NCBI RefSeq assembly: GCF_028826105.1
Contig: NZ_JAQGPL010000001.1
Coordinates: 1,018,501-1,082,500 of the forward strand
Reading direction: 5' to 3'
Length of the DNA stretch: 64,000 nt
Origin: Paenibacillus humicola
Lineage (GTDB): Bacteria; Bacillota; Bacilli; Paenibacillales; Paenibacillaceae
Shown: in pieces, positions 1 to 8,433 of the stretch
Numbering within the stretch: position 1 is the stretch's first letter
Layout: each line of letters starts with the position of its first letter
Notes under the pieces: model-generated
Told to the model about the DNA's origin: nothing
Databases searched by the model: none
What the model saw: the letters and a program-made list of their open reading frames with translations, nothing else
Translations under genes and position numbers: made by a program

Positions 1-1
1 A

Positions 2-877
2 GCGGTTAAGCAGGCAAGCCAGGAGCAGGTGTACGCTGCGGCGCGGGAGGGACGCCGCCGGCTGACGGCCGGCAAAGTGCTGCTGTATGTTATCCTCATC
101 GCGATCGCCGTCGTTTGTATCATTCCGTTCTACCTGATGCTCATTTATTCGACCCACAGCAACGCGGAAATCGCGTCGTCGTTCATTTTTTTGCCCGGCT
201 CCTCCCTGATCGCCAACTACGTCAACATGGCATCGAAAATCAACATATGGCGAGGGTTTCTGAACAGCTTCTTCATCGCCGGCTCCTCGACGGTGCTGAC
301 CCTGTACATCGGGGCGCTGACGGCCTACGGCTTTGCCAAGTACCGGTTCCGTTTTCGCAACCAGCTGTTCCTGTTCATCCTGGGCACGATGATGGTGCCG
401 GGGCAGCTGGCGCTGATCGGGCTGTACCGGCTGTTCAGCACCTACGGGATGCTCGACAGCTACTCGGCGCTTATTTTGCCGGCGGCGGCGAGCGCGTTTA
501 ACGTTTTTTTCATCAAGCAGTTTATGGACAACAGCGTGCCCGACGAAATCATCGAATCCTCCCGCGTGGACGGGGCCGGGGAGTTCCGGACGTTCAACCA
601 GATCATCCTGCCGATTCTCGCGCCCGCCGTGTCGGCGCTCGGCATTTTTCACTTCATCGGCTCGTGGAACAATTTTCTCACCCCGCTCGTGCTGTTTTTC
701 TCGCTGAACAAGTATCCGCTGCCGGTGCTCGTGGCGCTCGTTCAGGGATACTACGGCATGGACTACGGACTCTTGTACCTTGGCGTCGCCATCTCGATCC
801 TGCCGATCATCATCGTGTTCGCGATTTTCTCGCGGCAAATTATCGGCAGCGTGGCCGTCGGGGCGGTAAAAGGGTAG
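2..877 (+). CDS. Carbohydrate ABC transporter permease (MalG type), 5' end outside window
   Basis: This is an inner-membrane subunit of a sugar importer of the MalG/CUT1 family. The open frame runs to the first bases of the window without a stop, so the true start probably lies upstream; a GTG at 29 is the first in-window alternative. About six hydrophobic segments are visible, the first at VLLYVILIAIAVVCIIPFY. The EAA loop that contacts the ATPase is present (ESSRVDGAGEFRTFNQIILP) and the C-terminus has the basic ending typical of MalG. It is the last gene of its operon because a strong terminator follows immediately. The substrate cannot be told from the sequence. Confidence 0.9.
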   Translation, partial: AVKQASQEQVYAAAREGRRRLTAGKVLLYVILIAIAVVCIIPFYLMLIYSTHSNAEIASSFIFLPGSSLIANYVNMASKINIWRGFLNSFFIAGSSTVLTLYIGALTAYGFAKYRFRFRNQLFLFILGTMMVPGQLALIGLYRLFSTYGMLDSYSALILPAAASAFNVFFIKQFMDNSVPDEIIESSRVDGAGEFRTFNQIILPILAPAVSALGIFHFIGSWNNFLTPLVLFFSLNKYPLPVLVALVQGYYGMDYGLLYLGVAISILPIIIVFAIFSRQIIGSVAVGAVKG

Positions 878-892
878 CGGGCCGAAAAATCG

Positions 893-928
893 CGCCGGGC
901 CTGCTGTAACAGGGCTCGGCGTTTTTTT
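893..928 (+). terminator. Rho-independent terminator after the first permease
   Basis: A hairpin with arms CGCCGGGCC (893-901) and GGCTCGGCG (913-921) is followed by seven T residues. It ends the operon of the preceding permease. Confidence 0.85.
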
Positions 929-1027
929 CAATTCGCGGCGTTGCCCGGCTTGACACCGGCAGACTTCGTTTCGATGTCGTAATACGCAATGAAGGCGTGC
1001 AGCGGCATGTAAGGAGGTACGATTGAC

Positions 1028-1193
1028 ATGAGGCAGATCATTGCGATGGGCGGCGGAGGTTTCTCGATGGAGCTGGACAATCCGCTGCTGGGCCGTCAGC
1101 TCGCGCCCGCAGGCTATGGCCTACGACGTCAGCGCCGTCAACGGGCGCATTATAGAAAACAAAATCGTCCCGGATTATTTGGGAAGCGAATGA
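1028..1193 (+). pseudogene. Peptidase E (S51) remnant with internal deletion
   Basis: An ATG at 1028, 7 bases after a clear AAGGAGG site, opens with MRQIIAMGGGGFSMELDNPL, the characteristic N-terminus of the S51 dipeptidase/peptidase E family. After about 25 codons the similarity stops. A second frame then reads AYDVSAVNGRIIENKIVP and ends at a TGA at 1191, which resembles the last strand and tail of the same family. The roughly 180 central residues, including the catalytic Ser and His, are missing and the two ends are out of frame. The family call rests on remembered sequence features only. Confidence 0.6.
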
Positions 1194-1216
1194 AACTCAG
1201 TTTGTTCGGCTTCGCT

Positions 1217-2428
1217 TCAAACGGGTTCGTCACCATACGCTTTCAGCTCAATCCCGTTCGCCGCCTTTGCAATCATGCGCATCATCATCCGGAACATGGC
1301 GCTCATCACGAACGGAAGGCGCAGCATCGCGTTGCGCAGCCTGATTTTGAAGCGGGAACGTTCGATCATGCCGCCGGCCGCCATCCGCCCGATTTTTTGG
1401 TTTTGTTCCACAAACGCTCTCATATGCCGCTCGTAAGCCGCAAAAGCAGCCGCGTAATCCCCGTTTGCCAGCTTCAGCTCGCCGGCCAGGACAAAAGCGC
1501 CGACAATCGCGAGGCTGGTGCCTTGGCCGGAAAGGGGCGAAGGGCAATACGCCGCATCGCCGACCAGCGCGACCCGGCCTTTCGACCAGCTTGGCATGCG
1601 GATCTGGCAGATCTCGTCGAAATAAAAATCGTCCGCTTCGTGCATCGCCTGCAGCAAGCGCTGGGTCTCCCAGCCCGTTTCATGGCGGAACGCATCAGCG
1701 ACCAGCTCCTTCTGCATGCCGGTATCGCGGCGGCTGAAGACCATCGACTCCGGCGTGAACAGAAACATCCCCTTGGCCTCGGCGCTGCTTCGGGCGCTTT
1801 TCATCCCGACCGTTTTTCCCGGCACCGAATGGAGCAGCTCGCGATGATCGAGGTTTAAATAATTGTCGAGCGTAAAAATCGATATGAAGCAGCCGAGCGT
1901 CTGTTTAAACTGCTCTTCGGCGCCGAACGTCAGCGTGCGCACATTGGAATGAAGTCCGTCCGCACCGATCACCAGGTCGAAGGTCTGCGGCTCGCTGCGG
2001 TCGAATCGGACCTCCGCTCCCTCCTCTGTGTCCCGGATCCCGGTAATCGAATCGTTCCAGATATAGCGGACGGCATCTTGGGTCAAATCATATAAAATGC
2101 CGGTGAGATCGTCGCGCATGATTTCGATGTCCACGTCCTGCCGGTTCCCCATCCCCGCTTCGCTGAGCCGTCCCTCCACTTTGCCATTGCCGTTCACGAA
2201 ATAGACGCCGGTCATATGGGTATCCGCTGCGCGAACTTGTTCGAGCACGCCCATCTGCCGGAGCACCTCCACGGCCGCCCCGCGCACATCGACGCCGAAT
2301 CCGCCCTTGCGCAGCGCGGGGGCGAGCTCGACGATCGTCACGTCGAAGCCGTAACGGTGCAGCCAATAGGCCAAAGCTGGACCGGCGATGCTGGAACCGG
2401 AAATAAGGATACGCATCGGACTTTTCAT
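1217..2428 (-). CDS. FAD-dependent monooxygenase (aromatic hydroxylase / TetX-like family)
   Basis: This 403-residue protein belongs to the group A flavoprotein monooxygenases, which use NAD(P)H and oxygen to hydroxylate aromatic or polyketide substrates. The N-terminal dinucleotide fold is GSSIAGPALAYWL. The DG motif is seen in DLVIGADGLHSNVR and the GD motif in VALVGDAAYCPSPLSGQG, near residue 290. The ATG at 2428 is preceded by GGGAGAGG. It is divergent from a TetR regulator with an operator between them, so it is probably induced by its substrate. TetX-like tetracycline inactivation is possible, but many family members act on other aromatics. Confidence 0.85.
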   Translation of the reverse strand: MKSPMRILISGSSIAGPALAYWLHRYGFDVTIVELAPALRKGGFGVDVRGAAVEVLRQMGVLEQVRAADTHMTGVYFVNGNGKVEGRLSEAGMGNRQDVDIEIMRDDLTGILYDLTQDAVRYIWNDSITGIRDTEEGAEVRFDRSEPQTFDLVIGADGLHSNVRTLTFGAEEQFKQTLGCFISIFTLDNYLNLDHRELLHSVPGKTVGMKSARSSAEAKGMFLFTPESMVFSRRDTGMQKELVADAFRHETGWETQRLLQAMHEADDFYFDEICQIRMPSWSKGRVALVGDAAYCPSPLSGQGTSLAIVGAFVLAGELKLANGDYAAAFAAYERHMRAFVEQNQKIGRMAAGGMIERSRFKIRLRNAMLRLPFVMSAMFRMMMRMIAKAANGIELKAYGDEPV

Positions 2429-2450
2429 TGAGAACCTCTCCCTTTTTAAA

Positions 2451-2487
2451 ACTGTTTATTAAGTAAACAGTGTATATTATAAACAGT
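2451..2487. promoter_or_regulatory. TetR-type operator with three half-sites
   Basis: A perfect inverted repeat ACTGTTTA-N5-TAAACAGT occupies 2451-2471. A further copy of the half-site TAAACAGT lies at 2480-2487 in direct orientation. On the minus strand a TATAAT (2481-2476) sits between the palindrome and the third half-site, so a bound repressor would cover the -10 of the monooxygenase promoter. The neighbouring TetR gene is the obvious ligand. Confidence 0.8.
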
Positions 2488-2609
2488 AATAAAGAAAGCC
2501 TAATTTTGCAAAAAGGACGATGGCGGCTCGAACATTGACATTCGCGCGGAAATTCATTACGTTATTTTGATAACCGATGCGAAACGGATGCCAAGGAAGG
2601 AGACTTCAT

Positions 2610-3386
2610 ATGGATCACGAGTCCGGGAAAGACCTGCCGCGCGGCGTGGCGCTCAGCTGGGGAATTGAAAAAACGGCGCAGCGCGGCCCCAAACGGGAAA
2701 TGAGCCTGAAGCAAATCGTCGATGCCGCGATCGCCATTGCCGACCGGGACGGGCTTCCGGGCGTCTCCATGAGCCGGGTGGCAGCGGCGCTCGGATATAC
2801 GAGCATGTCGCTTTACCGGTACGTGCCGAGCAAGGACGATTTGATGCTTCTGATGCAGGATGCCGTCTGCGATATCCCCGTTCCGCCGGAGGAGCAGGGG
2901 AAAGATTGGCGGGAGGGGATGCACGAATTTGTCCGGGCGATCGTCCGCTGTTTTCGGGAGCATCCCTGGTTTTGCGACATTCCGATTTCCGGCGTTCCGG
3001 TTACGCCGAATCATTTGAAAATTGCGGACTGGGCGCTCCGTACCATGAAAGGGCTCCCTTTGACCGATCACGAAAAAATGTCCACCGTGCTGCTGCTCAC
3101 CAATTATGCGCGGGTTCACGCGATGTTTCAGCGGGACATCGATCGTGCGGTTCAAAGCGGCGTCACCCAAGGCGAGCTCAGCGGGGCCGATTACGGCGCG
3201 GCGCTCAGGCAGCTCGTTACCCCGGATCGGTTCCCTCATCTTCACCCTATTATGGCGGCAGGCGTTTATACCGGGGAGGATGCCGATGCCGATCCGTTCG
3301 GGGACGAATTCGAGTTCGGCTTCGAGCGGATATTGGATGGGATCGGCAATTTCGTTGCCGCGAAAGAGGCGCAGCCGGAACGATAA
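2610..3386 (+). CDS. TetR family transcriptional regulator (TetR_C type)
   Basis: This 258-residue dimeric DNA-binding repressor has a helix-turn-helix near residues 35-80; the recognition region reads VAAALGYTSMSLYRYVPSK. The remainder matches the all-helical ligand-binding C-terminal domain seen in tetracycline-repressor-like members (TetR_C_1). The ATG at 2610 is chosen over an upstream in-frame ATG at 2577 because AAGGAAGGAG stands just before it. The gene is divergent from the FAD monooxygenase and shares the palindromic operator at 2451-2487. A weak sigma-A promoter (TTGACA at 2535, 17-base spacing) may drive it. The phosphotransferase gene follows after 22 bases and is probably co-transcribed. 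Confidence 0.88.
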   Translation: MDHESGKDLPRGVALSWGIEKTAQRGPKREMSLKQIVDAAIAIADRDGLPGVSMSRVAAALGYTSMSLYRYVPSKDDLMLLMQDAVCDIPVPPEEQGKDWREGMHEFVRAIVRCFREHPWFCDIPISGVPVTPNHLKIADWALRTMKGLPLTDHEKMSTVLLLTNYARVHAMFQRDIDRAVQSGVTQGELSGADYGAALRQLVTPDRFPHLHPIMAAGVYTGEDADADPFGDEFEFGFERILDGIGNFVAAKEAQPER

Positions 3387-3408
3387 GCTGAAGGAAGGCG
3401 GGAGAGGC

Positions 3409-4344
3409 ATGATGAACGTGCCGAATGCGGTTCGCAAGGAAACGATTTACCGCGGTATGAACGGCCGGACGGTGGAACGCGTCTACATGGAAGGGGGAGG
3501 CAGCCGCATCGTCAAACCGTGGGATGCGGATTCCCGGGAGGTCTGGGTGTACGAGCACGTTCTTCCCGCACTGCCGCCCGTTTATCCGGGTCTGATCGAA
3601 AGATGGCAGGACGATAACGGCGAACGGCCTTCCAGCTGGATCGCGTTCGAGGATTTGGGCGAGCTTCGCCATGAGTATAAGGAAGAATTGGCGCTCGAGG
3701 TCGTCCGGCTGGCGGCGCGATGGCATGCGCTCCCGGCAAGCATGCTGGCCGGTGCCGATCTGAAAGGCATCAAGCCGGCATTTCCGCAGCTCGTCGCCGA
3801 TCTACGGGCACCCGCGCTCGACATGCCGCGTCTGGCGGCACGAACCGGCATCGACCCGGAAGCCGTGCGGCAGGTCTATGAACGGCTGGAGACGGAAACG
3901 ATTTCGCCGGAGACCGTGTTCAGCCACGGGGATTTGCATGTCGGCAACTACGCGCACGCAGCGGGCCGGCTGTATATCATCGACTGGGAGCACGCCCACC
4001 TGAACAGCCGGTATTGGGATTTGTACCATGTGATCGACCTGTCTCATCCGCTTTACCCGCGGACGGCCGCGCCGGCATGGAGAGAGCGGCTGCTGCAGGC
4101 TTATCTTGACGAAGCGGCACAATTCGGCGCCGCGCTGGACCGTCTGCGGTTCCGGCGGGAATATAACCTGTTCGCGATGGCGTTCTCGCTGTGGATGGTT
4201 CGCCTCATCGAGTCCGACCGGGCGAGCGGGGGAGGCCCTTGGACGCTGCCGCAGCTGGAGCGTCAGGCGGCGGAAACGGCGGCGGTTTTCCGGGAAGCGT
4301 ACGCGGCTTATATGGAAGCGGAAAGACAGGCGGAACAGGGTTAG
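3409..4344 (+). CDS. Aminoglycoside phosphotransferase (APH) family kinase
   Basis: This 311-residue kinase-fold protein transfers phosphate from ATP to a small molecule. The catalytic Brenner motif is HGDLHVGN (about residue 175) and the metal-binding Asp lies in IIDWEHAHL. The start at 3409 (tandem ATGs) follows AAGGAAGGCGGGAGAGG; longer upstream reading is only frame overlap with the TetR gene. APH-fold enzymes include antibiotic kinases but also homoserine, choline and macrolide kinases, so the substrate is unknown. Position behind the TetR gene suggests the three genes form one inducible detoxification unit, which is inference. Confidence 0.82.
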   Translation: MMNVPNAVRKETIYRGMNGRTVERVYMEGGGSRIVKPWDADSREVWVYEHVLPALPPVYPGLIERWQDDNGERPSSWIAFEDLGELRHEYKEELALEVVRLAARWHALPASMLAGADLKGIKPAFPQLVADLRAPALDMPRLAARTGIDPEAVRQVYERLETETISPETVFSHGDLHVGNYAHAAGRLYIIDWEHAHLNSRYWDLYHVIDLSHPLYPRTAAPAWRERLLQAYLDEAAQFGAALDRLRFRREYNLFAMAFSLWMVRLIESDRASGGGPWTLPQLERQAAETAAVFREAYAAYMEAERQAEQG

Positions 4345-4351
4345 AACCGGA

Positions 4352-4405
4352 ACGGCCGATTGGATGATCCGAAGCAGCGCTAAGAATGTGACCCCAATCG
4401 GCCGT
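4352..4405. terminator. Probable bidirectional terminator between convergent genes
   Basis: A 12-bp perfect stem, ACGGCCGATTGG (4352-4363) with CCAATCGGCCGT (4394-4405), encloses a 30-base loop. It lies between the ends of the phosphotransferase and isomerase genes. No T tract follows, so the termination role is inferred from position. Confidence 0.5.
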
Positions 4406-4419
4406 CCGCACGGGCTTCC

Positions 4420-5208
4420 TTATGGTCGAATCAAGCTGCCGTTTGTAATGAACGCGTAGCAGTCCTTCAGCCCTTCGGCGATTCCGCCTCCGCTTTCCTC
4501 ATCAGCGGATATCCATCCGCTGTATCCGATTTCACGGATCGACCGGAAGACCGGATCGAAAGGAATGCCGCCTCTGCCCAGCACCATCCAATCGCCATTG
4601 GCATAATCCTTCAAATGAAAATTATCGATCACATGGCGAAAGCTGCGGATGATTTCCGCAATGTCGGAAATACCGGATTTGACCAAGTGGGCGGTATCCA
4701 CGGTCAATCCGACGGACTCCTCTTCCACATGGCCGAAAAAGATGTCAAAATCTTCCCGGTGCATGACCGGCTGGTCATAATGATGATGGAGAGAAAGCCG
4801 CAGACCCTGCTCACGGGCCTCTTTGCCCAGACGGGAAAGGATGCGCGCATATCCGGCAATATCTTCACCGGTTAAGCCTTCGCGAGCAACGAGGTGGCAG
4901 AATACAATCCGCTCTGTCCCGATGCCTTTGGCAAAAGCAAACAACCGCCGCAGCACCGCCCGGCCTTCTTCATCCAGCTTTCCGCCCAGGATCAGCCCCG
5001 ATCCGGCTCCTTCCAGATGCCCCCACTGCTCCATGAACCGTTCCGGTTCCTCGAGATACGGCATGAACTGGTTGTATTTAAGCTGCAATCCCTCATAGCC
5101 GAATGAGCGGTAGCTGCCGAATAATTCGGTTTGTTCTTCCGGCGATTTCGTTGGCTTGGAAAAAGCCAGCTTTATCTTTCCCGACCTATTTGCCATCGTT
5201 TCGCTCAT
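4420..5208 (-). CDS. Sugar phosphate isomerase/epimerase (AP-endonuclease-2-like TIM barrel)
   Basis: This 262-residue protein matches the xylose-isomerase-like TIM barrel family that includes inosose isomerases and hexulose epimerases. Metal-ligand segments are visible in LSLHHHYDQPV, VDTAHLVKSG, NFHLKDY and ISADEE. The ATG at 5208 is chosen because GGAGG lies 8 bases upstream; five in-frame codons before it have no site. It is the last gene of a minus-strand operon with a sugar ABC importer and, upstream, a Gfo/Idh oxidoreductase. That pairing suggests oxidation followed by isomerisation of an imported sugar or cyclitol. The substrate is not identifiable here. Confidence 0.82.
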   Translation of the reverse strand: MSETMANRSGKIKLAFSKPTKSPEEQTELFGSYRSFGYEGLQLKYNQFMPYLEEPERFMEQWGHLEGAGSGLILGGKLDEEGRAVLRRLFAFAKGIGTERIVFCHLVAREGLTGEDIAGYARILSRLGKEAREQGLRLSLHHHYDQPVMHREDFDIFFGHVEEESVGLTVDTAHLVKSGISDIAEIIRSFRHVIDNFHLKDYANGDWMVLGRGGIPFDPVFRSIREIGYSGWISADEESGGGIAEGLKDCYAFITNGSLIRP

Positions 5209-5232
5209 ATCCGCGACCTCCAATATCGAATG

Positions 5233-6090
5233 TCAACCCTTAATGCCGGTCGTACTGATTCCTTCCACGAAGTATCGCTGACCGAAGAAAAAGATGATGA
5301 TCGCAGGCAGTGTCATGAGAGCCGCTCCGGCCATCAACAAATTATACTGCGTGTTGAACTCCCCCCGCAGCGTAATCAGACCAAGCGCCAAAGTAAATTT
5401 CGTATCTTGGTTCAAGTACAGCAGCGGCTGTAGGAAATCGTTCCATTCGTTGATAAACGTAAAAAAGGTGATGACGACTAGCACAGGATAAATCAAAGGA
5501 AGCATAATCCGGACAAAGATTTGAAAATAGCCCGCGCCGTCCATCATCGCCGACTCATCCAGCTCTTTGGAGATCCCCAAGAAAAACTGCCGGATCAAAA
5601 AAATGTTAAACGCACCGCCTCCGAACCATGCCGGCACCGTGAGCGGGTAAAACGTGTTGATGGCTCCCAGTTTACTCCATAGGATATATCTGGGAATCAG
5701 CGTCACGGCGGGCGGAAGCATAAGGGACGACATGACCAGAACGAACCACATCTTCTTAAGCGGGAACCGGAGGCGCGCGAAGCCGTATCCGCCTAAGCTG
5801 CTGGTGATTAATGTACCGGCCAGGACAGGGATGACAATCATCATCGTGTTTTTAAAGTAGAGCGGAAAGTGTACGGCCTTAAAAACGTCGATATAATTTT
5901 GCCATAGAAACTGGTTAGGAAATAGCTTCGGAGGAAACCGGAACAGCTCATAATTATCCATCAAAGAGCTTTTGACCATCCAATAAAAAGGAAACAGGCT
6001 TAAAACGCCTATTACATACAGCAGGACATGCTTTGTTGCGTTTCCCAAGGGATGCCGATGCCGGATGAACGACCGGTTACTTGCCGCCAT
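5233..6090 (-). CDS. Carbohydrate ABC transporter permease (MalG type)
   Basis: This 285-residue membrane subunit has six predicted transmembrane segments, with the first around VLLYVIGVLSLFPFYWM. The EAA loop reads ESAMMDGAGYFQIFVRIMLP, and the C-terminus is the usual FVEGISTTGIKG. The ATG at 6090 overlaps the end of the MalF-type gene by 14 bases, so translation is probably coupled. With the partner permease and the lipoprotein it forms a three-gene CUT1 importer without its own ATPase. It closely resembles the permease at 22396-23286, including the ENTMMI-like loop and the GIKG terminus. Confidence 0.92.
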   Translation of the reverse strand: MAASNRSFIRHRHPLGNATKHVLLYVIGVLSLFPFYWMVKSSLMDNYELFRFPPKLFPNQFLWQNYIDVFKAVHFPLYFKNTMMIVIPVLAGTLITSSLGGYGFARLRFPLKKMWFVLVMSSLMLPPAVTLIPRYILWSKLGAINTFYPLTVPAWFGGGAFNIFLIRQFFLGISKELDESAMMDGAGYFQIFVRIMLPLIYPVLVVITFFTFINEWNDFLQPLLYLNQDTKFTLALGLITLRGEFNTQYNLLMAGAALMTLPAIIIFFFGQRYFVEGISTTGIKG

Positions 6091-7006
6091 AGAAAACCCA
6101 ACCTTTCGAGGACTTGAATATAAAAGCCGTCAAAACGGCTATGATCCAAAACAAGATCCATGCCAGCGCGCACGCATACCCGAAATTGTTGTTGACAAAC
6201 GCTTCCCGGTAAATAAAGTAAGCGTAAAACAGGGTGGCGTTGTTCGGTCCTCCGCTGGTCATGACATAGGCCTGTGTGAAGGCTTGCAGCGATCCGATAA
6301 ATCCCATGATGAGATTAAAGAAAATGACCGGCGTGATCATGGGCAGGGAAACGAAGAAAAACTTGTGCAGCCAATTCCCGCCGTCGATCTCTACCGCTTC
6401 ATACAAATGTTTGGGCACATCTTTCAGTCCGGCCAAAATGATCAGAGCGCCGGAACCGCTTGACCACAAATGCATAAAGATCAAAGACGGCACAGCCGAC
6501 GATTCGTCGAAAATCCACTGCTGCTTCGGAATACCGAATACGGACAAAACGGTGTTCAAAAGACCGAAATCGGGATTGAACAGCCATATCCACAAAAAGC
6601 TGCTTGCGACCGCCGGAACGATGGTCGGCATATAAAGGATGGTGCGGAGGATGGCGATCCTCTTCAAGCCCAGATTCATCAGCGTTCCGAGCAGGATGGA
6701 TGCGATGGACGTCGTCACCACACTGCCGAAAGCATAATAAAGAGTAACCAGAATCGACTTGTAGAAAAATAAATCGCTTGTAAAGATTTTGTCGTAGTTA
6801 CGAATGCCGACCCATCGCAATACGTCAAAAACCTGCCAATTGGTAAAGCTGATCACCAATGAAGCCATCATGGGCCCGATCGTCCAGAGCAGCAATCCCA
6901 ATATAACGGGAAGCGTAAATAAATAGCCTGCGACGGCTTCGCTTCTTACCCTTTTCGATCTTGCGGCCGATTTCCGGGTGATCGCATATTCCCTGACGGT
7001 TTCCAT
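6077..7006 (-). CDS. Carbohydrate ABC transporter permease (MalF type)
   Basis: This 309-residue subunit of a CUT1 sugar importer begins with a short charged cytosolic tail followed by VAGYLFTLPVILGLLLW. The EAA motif is EAVEIDGGNWLHKFFFVSLP. The family signature MTSGGPNNATLFYAYFIYREAF follows. Its ATG shares one base with the stop of the binding-protein gene (TAATG), which indicates translational coupling. It is a close paralogue of the permease at 21494-22399. Confidence 0.92.
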   Translation of the reverse strand: METVREYAITRKSAARSKRVRSEAVAGYLFTLPVILGLLLWTIGPMMASLVISFTNWQVFDVLRWVGIRNYDKIFTSDLFFYKSILVTLYYAFGSVVTTSIASILLGTLMNLGLKRIAILRTILYMPTIVPAVASSFLWIWLFNPDFGLLNTVLSVFGIPKQQWIFDESSAVPSLIFMHLWSSGSGALIILAGLKDVPKHLYEAVEIDGGNWLHKFFFVSLPMITPVIFFNLIMGFIGSLQAFTQAYVMTSGGPNNATLFYAYFIYREAFVNNNFGYACALAWILFWIIAVLTAFIFKSSKGWVFYGGK

Positions 7007-8376
7007 TACATACCCAGCTCCTGCTTCAATTTCGGCATAATGTCATTTTTCACGACGTCCTCCGCCGTTTTCTTGCCCAGCCAGAGCTGATCCAAAGCAG
7101 GCAGGATAATCGTCTGCGCCTTCACATCGTCTTCCCAATAAAATCCGGCTTGCTGCTGGACATTCTTCAATCCGTAATCGACGACGGATTCTTTATATTC
7201 TTTCGGATGGTACGGATTGTCTACCCATTTCTTGATCAGATCCGGGTCGGTAAACCATTTTTCTTCGTTCGGCATCGCAAGCCCGGTTTCGATAAGCGGA
7301 AAAATATTTTGAGGATCCATGACGAAAGCATAGAACTCCTGGGCTTCCTTCAAATGCTTTTTCGAATTTTCCGTGGCCATGATTTCAATCGCCGATCCGG
7401 TATTGATGGTGACCGCTTGCTGCATTTTCGGGAGGACGGCGGTACCGAGCTTCAGTCCTTGTTCGGCCATCGCCTTTCCCAGTACCTGAAGGCTCCACTG
7501 TCCGTCAATCACCATCGCGACCTTTTTGGTGAGCAGAGCGGCGTCGGCAGAGGGAAGCGTTGAGCTTTGTGCCGGCTTCGGCATGACCATGTCCACATTG
7601 GACAGATCGGCAATACGCTGCAGAGCCTCGATGCTTTCGGGCGTATCAAGCAGCAGCTTTTTATCACTGCTGGTGACGAGCCCGCCTCCGTTGCTGAGCA
7701 GGAACGGTTGAATGGTCGTATAGTTGCGCGTCATGTTCACGCCGTACGTTGTAATATTGGCAGGATCGAATCCCGGTTCGCCCGGATGCTTCCCGTTCTT
7801 GTCCTTGGTAAGCTTTTTGGCGGTATCGACAAATTGTTCCCAGGTCCAGGCGTTGGCGGCATTGGCGGGAGGGTAGGGAATGTTGGCTTCGTCGAAAATG
7901 TCTTTGTTGTAGTACATGATGATGATTTCGTTGTTCGAGCTGTAACCGATCGTTTTACCGGCCGAATCTTTAAACGCAACGTAATCGAGCTTTTTGCCGA
8001 CTTGATTGCTTTCGTGTACAGGCGTAATGTCCAGAAAACGGTTCGATTTCGCCCAAGGGAAGATTTGGCCGGCATTCATTTTGGCGATATCGGGAAGCGT
8101 GTTCGATGCGGCTAAAGCATTCAACTTCGTATTGTAATCGTCGGGGATATACATAGGCTTGATGGTCACGTTCGGATGGGCCTTGTTGTAGGATTCGATA
8201 AGCTTGGTATACGATTCTTTTTCGATGTTGTCTCCCCAAAAGGAGAAGGTGAGCTCTACTTTATCGCCGGAGCTGCTCCCGGCAGGCGAAGAGCTGGGGG
8301 AATCGGCGCCGTTCGAGCTGCAGCCCATGACTGCAGCCAGCAGGATGACAACCGCAATGCTGAACATTTTTTTCAT
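7006..8376 (-). CDS. Extracellular solute-binding lipoprotein (sugar family)
   Basis: This 456-residue protein has a lipoprotein signal peptide: a KK start, a hydrophobic stretch, then VMGCSS with the lipidated Cys near residue 20. A Ser/Pro/Gly-rich linker tethers the periplasmic-binding-type domain (family 1) to the membrane outer face. The ATG at 8376 is preferred because GGAGG stands upstream; six in-frame codons before it lack a site. It delivers a sugar to the two permeases that follow. It is paralogous to the protein at 20070-21431, with shared blocks such as DYNTK, YYNKD, WTW and KKVAMVIDG, but that operon has a sigma-54 promoter and this one shows none. Confidence 0.92.
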   Translation of the reverse strand: MKKMFSIAVVILLAAVMGCSSNGADSPSSSPAGSSSGDKVELTFSFWGDNIEKESYTKLIESYNKAHPNVTIKPMYIPDDYNTKLNALAASNTLPDIAKMNAGQIFPWAKSNRFLDITPVHESNQVGKKLDYVAFKDSAGKTIGYSSNNEIIIMYYNKDIFDEANIPYPPANAANAWTWEQFVDTAKKLTKDKNGKHPGEPGFDPANITTYGVNMTRNYTTIQPFLLSNGGGLVTSSDKKLLLDTPESIEALQRIADLSNVDMVMPKPAQSSTLPSADAALLTKKVAMVIDGQWSLQVLGKAMAEQGLKLGTAVLPKMQQAVTINTGSAIEIMATENSKKHLKEAQEFYAFVMDPQNIFPLIETGLAMPNEEKWFTDPDLIKKWVDNPYHPKEYKESVVDYGLKNVQQQAGFYWEDDVKAQTIILPALDQLWLGKKTAEDVVKNDIMPKLKQELGM

Positions 8377-8433
8377 TTGGGACGACCTCCTCATTGATAT
8401 TTCTTTCCCTCAGAAACGTTCAAGCGTAAGTGA

